Below, piece after piece: positions 6,143 through 11,927 of a DNA stretch of 11,927 bases. The DNA lies in assembly GCA_023453335.1 (NCBI GenBank), contig JAEXTU010000380.1:1-11927 (forward strand), read 5' to 3'. The notes below the pieces were generated by a model. The model ran no database searches. It saw nothing but the letters and a program-made list of their open reading frames with translations, and was not told where the DNA came from. Both the position numbers and the translations under genes were made by a program. This stretch comes from Pseudomonadota bacterium. Its GTDB lineage: Bacteria > Desulfobacterota > Desulfovibrionia > Desulfovibrionales > Desulfovibrionaceae. Within the stretch, counting starts at the first letter, position 1. Every line of letters starts with the position of its first letter.

Positions 6143-6907
6143 ATGCTCTTTCTGGCGCTTGGAATCACCTCGCTTCTGGTGGGCACCCTCATCGGCTCGG
6201 TCGGAGTCGGGGGGATACTGCTGATACCCGCCCTGGCGGCGCTGGGAGAGCTGACCACCCAGACGTCCATGGCCACCGCCCTGTTCAGCTTCATCTTCAC
6301 GGGCGTGCTGGGCACCTGGATGTACCAGCGCCGGGGCAGCATAGACTGGGGCATCACCGTGCCAGTCTGCCTGGGGGCGGTATTCTTCGGCTACCTCGGC
6401 GCGCTAGCCAATTCCATGGCCAACGCGGCTCTGCTCAACTTCATACTCTCGCTCATCATCATCTTCGCCGGGGTGTACACCTTCCTGCCCAGCGGCAGGC
6501 TAGGCAGGTTCAGCTTCAGCGGGGAATCCCGCGGACATCTTCTCCTGATGCTGGGCATCGGGGCGGTGGTGGGATTCGGCTCGGGCCTCACCGGTGTGGG
6601 CGGTCCAGTCCTCTCGGTGCCGTTCATGGTGGTTCTGGGCTTCGCGCCACTGACCGCCATCGCCACCAGCCAGGTCATCCAGATAGTGGCCGCGGTTTCC
6701 GGGACCATCGGCAACCTGGCCTATGGCAACATCGATTTCATCGTAGCCGGATGGGTCTCGGTGCTGGAGCTCATCGGCGTCATGATCGGAGTGCGCATCG
6801 CGCACAGTTCGAACACCAGGCAGTTGCGCATGCTGGTGGCCGTGGTGTGCGTCGTGGTCGGCGGGGTGATCCTGGTGCGTTCTTCCCTGACGCTTTTCGC
6901 TGGATAG
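6143..6907 (+). CDS. TauE/SafE-family (TSUP) anion exporter
   Basis: A 254-residue, very hydrophobic protein with seven to eight likely membrane spans. It has the internal duplication of the TauE/SafE family: GSVGVGGILLIPAL (18-31) and GSGLTGVGGPVLSVPF (146-161), each starting one half. Characterised or proposed members export sulfite, sulfoacetate or other sulfur anions, but many have no known substrate. The ATG at 6143 is preceded by GAGGAAA at moderate distance. It is the third gene in the presumed operon, separated from the DASS gene by 115 nt containing strong hairpins and no recognisable promoter. Its stop lies only 13 nt from the stop of the oppositely oriented activator gene, with no terminator between. 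Alongside a sulfotransferase, export of sulfite, sulfate or a sulfonated product is the natural guess. Confidence 0.88.
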   Translation: MLFLALGITSLLVGTLIGSVGVGGILLIPALAALGELTTQTSMATALFSFIFTGVLGTWMYQRRGSIDWGITVPVCLGAVFFGYLGALANSMANAALLNFILSLIIIFAGVYTFLPSGRLGRFSFSGESRGHLLLMLGIGAVVGFGSGLTGVGGPVLSVPFMVVLGFAPLTAIATSQVIQIVAAVSGTIGNLAYGNIDFIVAGWVSVLELIGVMIGVRIAHSSNTRQLRMLVAVVCVVVGGVILVRSSLTLFAG

Positions 6908-6920
6908 TCGTGCGTAGCCG

Positions 6921-8849
6921 CTAGTCCCTGAGCTTGCGCCAGAGCGTGTTCACGCTCATGCCCAGACGGCGAGCAGCCTCCCTGCGGTTGTGCTGGCACT
7001 CGGCCAGCACCTGGCGGATGGTATCCCGCTCGAAGGCCGCGACCTGCTCCTTGAGGAATGCCCCGGAAAGGGGAGCCGCCTGGGCAGCCGGAGCCGACGT
7101 GGAGTGCTCCAGGCCGATCTGCTCCACCTCTTCCAGGAGTTCCTGGAGCAGTTCCGTTCCTCCGACGTGGGCGCCCCCCCCCAGGGCCAGAAAGCGGCGC
7201 ACCAGGGAATCCAGCTCGCGAACGTTGCCCGGCCAAGCGTAAGCCGCCAGTCTCCGAACCATGGCTGGATCGAGCAGGCGCTTGGCCTGGTCCCGGGGCA
7301 GGCCGTTGCGCACGAACAATTCCTCCACAATGGCTGGGATGTCCCCTGGCCGTTGGCGCAACGGGGGGAGGTCCAAGCGCAGGACCGACAACCGGAAGTA
7401 GAGATCGGAGCGGAAGCGGCCGGCGCGCACTTCTTGAGTGAGGTCCCGGGACGCGGAGCTGATGATGCGTACGTCCACCGGGATGATCCGGTCTCCACCG
7501 ATGCGCATGACCTCCTTCTCCTCCAGCACCCGCAGGAGGCGCACCTGGAGTTGGGGGGACACGTCGGCAATCTCGTCCAGGAAGATGGTTCCCGAGGTGG
7601 CCAGTTCGAAGAGGCCGGGCTTGCCGCCCCGCCGCGCCCCGGTGAAGGCCCCTTCCTCGTAGCCGAAGAGTTCGCTCTCGAGAAGGCTTTCGGGCAGGGC
7701 CGAGCAATTCACGGCCACGAATGGCCGGTCCCGGCGCGGGCTCTCGATGTGCATGCCCTGGGCCAGGATTTCCTTGCCACAGCCGGTCTCGCCCTGGATG
7801 AGCACCGAGGCCTCGGTCTGAGCGTAGCGGGCAGCCCGGCGGCGAAGATGGACCATGCCCCGGCTCTGGCCCTTGAGGTGGCCCAGGCCGTAGCGGGCCA
7901 CGAAGCCCTTGGCGTAGAGCTTTTCTTTGACCTTGCGGTCGATGCTCTCGATGCGGGACACCGGCTTGATGGTAGCCACCGCGGCTTGGACCACGCCGTG
8001 CATCACCACCGGCCGGGTGCTGACCACCATGTCCTGCCCGGCCAGGCGGCGGATCTGGTCCATGTCCGGCAGGCCGGTCTCCAGAGCGCGGGTCAGGCCG
8101 GCGTCCTTGAGCACGCCGGGCAGAGGCCGGCCCACGGCCTGTTCCGGGTCCAGCCCGAGCAGACGCGCCGCAGCCTCGTTAAGCAGGGTCAGCCGCTCCT
8201 CCGCGTCCATACCTACCACACCCTCGCTGATGCTTTCCAGGACTAGGCGCAGCCGGGCCGCGTCACGGCGTTCCTTGCGCTGGGCCGCGGCCAGGGTGCG
8301 CGCGTCTTCCAGGGCGTGAAGAATCGCCTCCTTACCCGGGTGCACCACAATGCCTTGCAGGCCTACCGAAGCGGCGGCCTCCCGACTCACCGAGCTGCCC
8401 ACCACGCAGTTCACTCCGGTCTCGGTCATCCGGGTCAGGCCATCCACCAGCTCGGGCATGGTGGTGAACACCAGTTCGTGAATACGCACGGACAGGAGCT
8501 TTTCGAACAGGTCCACGCCCTCGGTGGGGGTTTCAAAACTGGTCAGGCATAGGTCCTGGCCAAAGCGTTTGGCCAGTTGCAAGGCGCGCAGGAGGTCTAG
8601 GGGAGAGCGGGAGATGTGGACCACCGGCCCGTCCAGCCTGCGCCGCAGAAGCTTGCCGGTGGCCCCGCCGCCGATGACCACCTCCGCCCCTTGTTCGAGC
8701 AGGGAGCGGGCCACGGGCAACGCGTCTTCCAGAGAGGACAGGCGAACCTCGATCTCCTCGGTGGCGGGATCGGAATACGTGCTCAATGCCGAGGCGATTT
8801 CCGCGGAATTGGATACGAAGGCGAAGCGGAATCTCGGCGTGGGGTTCAT
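6921..8849 (-). CDS. Sigma-54-dependent activator with PrpR-N-like sensor domain
   Basis: A 642-residue enhancer-binding protein. Residues about 8-180 resemble the PrpR N-terminal sensory domain (VVIGGGATGKLLRRRL, then GPVVHISRSPLDLLRAL), which binds a small molecule in propionate regulators. A short coiled linker leads to a PAS-like region (about 198-300; VLESISEGVVGMDAEERLTL). The AAA+ domain has Walker A GETGCGKE (353-360), GAFTGA (400-405) for sigma-54 contact, Walker B GTIFLDEIA (420-428) and WPGNVREL (539-546). A Fis-type helix-turn-helix closes the protein (about 608-642; REAARRLGMSVNTLWRKL). No receiver domain is present, so it probably senses a ligand directly. It lies tail to tail with the TauE-like gene and begins 7 nt after the small gene downstream of hemA, without a clear ribosome-binding site, suggesting translational coupling. 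The perfect sigma-54 promoter at 3237-3252 is its likely target. Confidence 0.92.
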   Translation of the reverse strand: MNPTPRFRFAFVSNSAEIASALSTYSDPATEEIEVRLSSLEDALPVARSLLEQGAEVVIGGGATGKLLRRRLDGPVVHISRSPLDLLRALQLAKRFGQDLCLTSFETPTEGVDLFEKLLSVRIHELVFTTMPELVDGLTRMTETGVNCVVGSSVSREAAASVGLQGIVVHPGKEAILHALEDARTLAAAQRKERRDAARLRLVLESISEGVVGMDAEERLTLLNEAAARLLGLDPEQAVGRPLPGVLKDAGLTRALETGLPDMDQIRRLAGQDMVVSTRPVVMHGVVQAAVATIKPVSRIESIDRKVKEKLYAKGFVARYGLGHLKGQSRGMVHLRRRAARYAQTEASVLIQGETGCGKEILAQGMHIESPRRDRPFVAVNCSALPESLLESELFGYEEGAFTGARRGGKPGLFELATSGTIFLDEIADVSPQLQVRLLRVLEEKEVMRIGGDRIIPVDVRIISSASRDLTQEVRAGRFRSDLYFRLSVLRLDLPPLRQRPGDIPAIVEELFVRNGLPRDQAKRLLDPAMVRRLAAYAWPGNVRELDSLVRRFLALGGGAHVGGTELLQELLEEVEQIGLEHSTSAPAAQAAPLSGAFLKEQVAAFERDTIRQVLAECQHNRREAARRLGMSVNTLWRKLRD

Positions 8850-8856
8850 GGCTGGT

Positions 8857-9192
8857 TCAGGAGGGGATGTCCAATTCCCTCAGCAGGGTGTCCACGGTGT
8901 CCATGCCCCAGGCCCGCTGGGCCGGGTTGGCGTAGCACACGCAGGAGCAGCGCAGCCGGCCCCGGGCGCGCACCAGCAGCTCCAGGGACAGGCCGCCGTC
9001 CAGGATCTCCAGGGACAGGACGTGCGGGCCGCAGTCCGGCGCGTGCTCCATCTGCTCGGCGCTGAGCATATCCCGGGGCAGGGTGAACCAGTACAGGCCG
9101 TCCATGCCCGAGCCTTGGCCCCGGGCGTCCAGGGCACGGGCCAGGCGCTCCACGTGCTCGGGGGCCAGGTCCTCTATTCGATAGGTCCGCAC
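8857..9192 (-). CDS. Small unknown protein between hemA and the activator
   Basis: A 111-residue protein that I do not recognise. The GTG start at 9192 overlaps the end of hemA by 19 nt and has GGGGAGG seven nt upstream, which supports this start and co-translation. The stop lies 7 nt before the activator start. The protein appears soluble, with no signal peptide or membrane span. It has a mixed alpha/beta-looking pattern: an N-terminal helix-like EDLAPEHVERLARALDARG, strands around HVLSLEILDGGLSLELLVRARG, and a Cys-rich RCSCVCYANP (81-90) with Cys at 82, 84 and 86 plus Cys54. Those cysteines could bind a metal or be structural. Its place in the tetrapyrrole operon suggests a link to haem synthesis or to the activator, but this is only context. 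Base composition matches its neighbours, supporting a real gene. Confidence 0.75.
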   Translation of the reverse strand: MRTYRIEDLAPEHVERLARALDARGQGSGMDGLYWFTLPRDMLSAEQMEHAPDCGPHVLSLEILDGGLSLELLVRARGRLRCSCVCYANPAQRAWGMDTVDTLLRELDIPS

Positions 9193-10586
9193 GCGGCGTC
9201 CTCCCCGTTGTCTTCGGCATCGTCAGCCAGATCAGTCCCGTTGACCGGCCGCTCCAGGGGCAACACCTTGCCGCGGCGTTCGGCATGGGCCTCGTCCGGC
9301 ACGTCCTCCTCGTCCAGGTTGAACATGCGGCGAGCGAGGTCGATGAACTTGTCGGACACGCCCTCTTCCTGGGCCCGGCGCTTCAGGAACACGATGGGCT
9401 CGTGGTAGAGCTTGCGCACCATGGAGGAGACCAGGAACTCCAGAGCCTTGCGGGTCTCCTCCGGGGTGTCCGGACCCAGGCGGCGCAGGGTCTTCTCCAG
9501 CTCGCGGCAAGCCACATCCTCGCCTTTGGCCAGCAGGTCCTTGATGGTGGGGGTCAGCGCCAGGGAGTCCAGCCACTCGCCGAAGCGGCCGGTCTCGGCC
9601 TCGATGATGGCCGACGCCTTGACCGCCTCCTCCCGGCGCTGGGCCAGGTTCTCCTCCACGACCTCCTTCAGGTCGTCGATGTCGTAGAGGTAGACGTTGT
9701 CCAGGGCGTTCACGTCCGGGTCCACGTCGCGGGGCACCGCAATGTCGATGAAAAACATGGGCCGGTTCTTGCGCTGCTTGAGCACCGGCTTCACGTCCTT
9801 GGCCCGGATGACGGCCGTGGGCGCGCCGGTGGAGGAGATGATGATGTCCACCTCGGGCAGGCGGCGGAACAGCTCCTCGAACACGATGGCCCGGCCCTTG
9901 AAGCGCCGCGCCAGCTCCTCGGCCCGCTCGAAGGTGCGGTTGGCCACCAGGATTTCCTTGATCCCGGAGTTAACCAGGTGGGCCGCGGCCAGCTCGGCCA
10001 TTTCGCCCGCGCCGATGAGCATGGCGGTGTACTCGCGCATGTCGCCGAAGATCTTCTTGGCCAGCTCCACCGCGGCGTAGGAGATAGACACCGCCGAGGA
10101 GGCGATGCCGGTCTCGGTGCGCACCCGCTTGGCCACGGAAAAGGCCTTGTGCAGCAAGCGGTTGATGACGACCCGGGCCGAGCCGTGCTTGACCGAGTCG
10201 CGGTAGGCGTCCTTGAGCTGGCCCAGGATCTGGGGCTCGCCGACCACCAGTGAGTCCAGGCTGGCGGCCACGCTGAAGAGGTGGCGCACCGCGTCCAGGC
10301 CCTGGTGCACGTAGACGTGGGGCCGCAGGCGCTCCACGTCGCCCTCGCAGACCTTGGACCAGAAGCCGAGCAGCCGGTCCACGCACTCGGGCGCGCGGTC
10401 GGCCACGGCCAGCATCTCCACCCGGTTGCAGGTGGACAGGGTGAGGGCCTCGCGCACCGGGCCGTCGTCCGAGACCAGACCCAGTTCGATTGTATTGCAG
10501 GCCGCCAGGGCGAAGGTTTCGCGCACCTCCACGCCCGCGGTCTTGTGGTTCAGGCCGATGAGGTAAATGTCCTGTTCGTGGTGCAT
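9174..10586 (-). CDS. hemA: Glutamyl-tRNA reductase
   Basis: A 470-residue HemA, which reduces glutamyl-tRNA-Glu with NADPH to glutamate-1-semialdehyde, the first committed step of C5-pathway tetrapyrrole synthesis. The N-terminal GLNHKTAGVEVRE (11-23) and STCNRVE (51-57), with catalytic Cys53, are clear. So are SLDSLVVGEPQILGQ (109-123), the NADPH motif GAGEMAE (192-198), ANRTFERAEELA, and FFIDIAVPRDVDP (278-290). The C-terminal dimerisation helices follow, then an acidic tail of about 45 residues (from roughly LDEEDVPDEAH) that makes it longer than typical. The ATG at 10586 lies 4 nt after the stop of the ccsA-like gene, so translation is probably coupled. The 3' end overlaps the next small gene. 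In sulfate reducers this enzyme feeds siroheme, haem and corrinoids. Confidence 0.97.
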   Translation of the reverse strand: MHHEQDIYLIGLNHKTAGVEVRETFALAACNTIELGLVSDDGPVREALTLSTCNRVEMLAVADRAPECVDRLLGFWSKVCEGDVERLRPHVYVHQGLDAVRHLFSVAASLDSLVVGEPQILGQLKDAYRDSVKHGSARVVINRLLHKAFSVAKRVRTETGIASSAVSISYAAVELAKKIFGDMREYTAMLIGAGEMAELAAAHLVNSGIKEILVANRTFERAEELARRFKGRAIVFEELFRRLPEVDIIISSTGAPTAVIRAKDVKPVLKQRKNRPMFFIDIAVPRDVDPDVNALDNVYLYDIDDLKEVVEENLAQRREEAVKASAIIEAETGRFGEWLDSLALTPTIKDLLAKGEDVACRELEKTLRRLGPDTPEETRKALEFLVSSMVRKLYHEPIVFLKRRAQEEGVSDKFIDLARRMFNLDEEDVPDEAHAERRGKVLPLERPVNGTDLADDAEDNGEDAACGPIE

Positions 10587-10590
10587 GGCT

Positions 10591-11412
10591 CTACGGGGTC
10601 ACGCTGTGGTGGGTGGGGAGGAGGAAGTTCATCCCGAGCATGACCAGGCACAGGATGAAGACCAGCATGGCCAGGGTGGCGGGCTTGCGGCCGCGCCAGC
10701 CGGCGGCCAGGCGCTGGTGGAACAGGTAGGCGTACACCACCCAGATCACCACCGGCGCCACGGTCAAAAAGGTCCATTGCAGGGTGCGGCCCCAGGTGAA
10801 CCAGCCCCAGATGAACCCGGACACCAGGCCCAGGCTGTACAGGGGGAAGCCCAGGACCACGGCCCAGTGGTTGGCCCCGTCCAGGGCCGAGAGCGAAGGC
10901 ATGTCCTGCTGGAACCCGGTGAGCTTCTCCTTGGCCTTGATGCGCTTCTCCAGGTTCAGGAACCAGGCCCCGGCCCCGAAGGCCATGGTGAGCAGGGCCA
11001 GGCTGGCGAAGAGCGAGCCGATGTGCAGGGCGAAGAACGGCCCCACCAGGGCCGTCGGGAGCACCACCTTGGCGGTGAAGGCCAGGGAGGCCAGGAACAC
11101 GATGAGGGCCAGGGGCGCGGAGGTCAGGGCCAGAAACTCCAGGTGCATGGTGCGGCGCACGATGAAGAAGGTGAGGAGCAGGGCCCAGGAGAACAGGCTC
11201 AGGTAGAAGGGCATCTGGGCCAGGGCCAGGCCGCCCAGGTCCGCCACCCGGGCCAGCAGGCTCGCCGTGTGCAGGGCGAAGCCCGCCGCGGCCAGGACCG
11301 AGGCGGCCCGCTTGAGGCCCGCCCGGCGGCCCAGCATGCCGGCGATGAACAGGGCGCTCACCGCCAGGTAGAGCAGGGCCACCAGGGGCCGGGAGTTCTC
11401 AATCCATTCCAT
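10591..11412 (-). CDS. ccsA: CcsA/HemX-family cytochrome c assembly-like membrane protein
   Basis: A 273-residue inner-membrane protein with about eight hydrophobic segments, of the CcsA/HemX/CcmC-like haem-handling superfamily. Visible family features are His48 in GFALHTASLL, His130 in FFALHIGSLFASLAL, a tryptophan-rich FIWGWFTWGRTLQW (200-213), and a C-terminal NFLLPTHHS resembling the final conserved His region. The Trp-rich segment lacks the Asp of the canonical WGxxWxWD motif, which points towards the HemX side of the family rather than a full cytochrome c synthase. HemX-like proteins sit next to hemA in many bacteria and may affect GluTR level or haem movement. Its ATG at 11412 overlaps the sirC 3' end by 14 nt, and its stop is 4 nt before hemA. 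Either a cytochrome c maturation or a HemA-control role is possible. Confidence 0.85.
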   Translation of the reverse strand: MEWIENSRPLVALLYLAVSALFIAGMLGRRAGLKRAASVLAAAGFALHTASLLARVADLGGLALAQMPFYLSLFSWALLLTFFIVRRTMHLEFLALTSAPLALIVFLASLAFTAKVVLPTALVGPFFALHIGSLFASLALLTMAFGAGAWFLNLEKRIKAKEKLTGFQQDMPSLSALDGANHWAVVLGFPLYSLGLVSGFIWGWFTWGRTLQWTFLTVAPVVIWVVYAYLFHQRLAAGWRGRKPATLAMLVFILCLVMLGMNFLLPTHHSVTP

Positions 11413-11927
11413 ACAGCAACTCCTCGATGCGCTGGGCCAGGTCCGGGGGCAGCAACTCCCGTAGCACGGCCCGCACCCGGTCCGCGTCCCGGGCGGCCAG
11501 GGCCGCCCCCAGGTCCGAGCGGACCAGGGCGCGGAAGAGCGGGGCGTTCTCGTCGCTGGCCTGGCCCAGGCCCAGCACCAGCGGCCGCAGCCGCTCCATG
11601 AACTCGGCCAGGGCCGCCCAGCGGGGCAGCAGTTCGGCCTCCAGTTCCTCCCGCAGCAGGCGGGACAGGGCCGGACTGCCCCCGGCCGTGGATACGGCCA
11701 GGGTCAGGGGGCCTCGGCTGGCGCTGGCCGGGACGATGAAGGACGAGGACGCGGGGTCGTCGGCGCAGTTCACGGGGATTCCCCGCGCCGCGCAGAGCCG
11801 CGCCACCCGGGCGTTGGCCTCCGTGTCCGAGGACGCGGCAAAGACCAGGGCCCGGCCCTCCAGGTCGTGGTCCTGGAAGGGACGCTTCACGTACACCACC
11901 ACCGGGTCAGGCGGCAAGTCCGCGGCG
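11399..11927 (-). CDS. sirC: Precorrin-2 dehydrogenase (SirC/CysG-N type), 5' truncated
   Basis: The frame is open to the window edge, and the TTG at 11917 is not a true start. About 175 residues are visible. Family features include RALVFAASSDTEANARVARLC (typically ATxDxxxNxxv.. in relatives), the GIPVNCADDPASSSFIVPA block and GPLTLAVSTAGGSPALSRLLREELE, matching the NAD-dependent precorrin-2 dehydrogenase domain of siroheme synthase. The NAD-binding GGGxVA segment is expected just beyond the window. The remaining part is a helical C-terminal domain, with no methyltransferase domain, so it is the stand-alone type. It oxidises precorrin-2 to sirohydrochlorin, which sulfate reducers use for siroheme in dissimilatory sulfite reductase and for haem. 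Whether it also chelates iron cannot be judged here. It overlaps ccsA by 14 nt in the same operon. Confidence 0.9.
   Translation of the reverse strand, partial: AADLPPDPVVVYVKRPFQDHDLEGRALVFAASSDTEANARVARLCAARGIPVNCADDPASSSFIVPASASRGPLTLAVSTAGGSPALSRLLREELEAELLPRWAALAEFMERLRPLVLGLGQASDENAPLFRALVRSDLGAALAARDADRVRAVLRELLPPDLAQRIEELLYGMD

Noticed and set aside
6908..6920. Terminator between the convergent TauE-like and activator genes
   Set aside because: The 13-nt gap holds no inverted repeat or T-run.
6990..8246. 418-codon open frame on + opposite the activator
   Set aside because: It is antisense to a clearly conserved AAA+ protein, has no family motifs, and is explained by high GC keeping complementary frames open.

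Overview
The window looks like chromosomal DNA of a high-GC, Desulfovibrio-type sulfate reducer (Desulfovibrionales). Supporting signs are an adenylate kinase with the metal-binding Cys-X5-His-X15-Cys-X2-Cys LID known from Desulfovibrio gigas, a futalosine-pathway menaquinone gene (mqnA), and a sirC-ccsA-hemA cluster of the kind linked to haem and siroheme synthesis through sirohydrochlorin. The genus assignment is inference from these gene types. I saw no tRNA, rRNA, CRISPR array, transposase or integrase.

Left part (1-3080): the 3' end of a TrkA/KtrA-type potassium-channel regulatory subunit on + meets mqnA on - almost end to end. Upstream of mqnA on the minus strand lie adk and tilS. A strong intrinsic terminator separates adk from mqnA, and adk has a candidate sigma-70 promoter. 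These are housekeeping functions: ATP/AMP balance, tRNA-Ile lysidine modification and menaquinone.

Middle part (about 3080-8850): this is the accessory and most interesting section. An AT-rich intergenic region carries a textbook sigma-54 promoter (TGGCACG-N4-TTGCT, 3237-3252). It drives an apparent three-gene + strand operon: a PAPS-type sulfotransferase, a divergent SLC13/DASS anion transporter whose two SNT signatures read GNT and SDT, and a TauE/SafE-family anion exporter. Facing them tail to tail is a 642-residue sigma-54 activator with a PrpR-N-like sensor domain, a PAS-like region, an AAA+ domain with GAFTGA, and a Fis-type helix-turn-helix. The simplest reading is a self-contained, signal-responsive module for making and moving a sulfated or sulfonated compound or its inorganic sulfur product. 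The substrate is not evident from the sequence.

Right part (8850-11927): a tight minus-strand operon in the order sirC (cut by the window edge), ccsA/hemX-like, hemA, a small cysteine-containing unknown gene, and then the sigma-54 activator. Spacings range from 19-nt and 14-nt overlaps to 7-nt gaps, so the activator is probably read, at least in part, from the tetrapyrrole operon.
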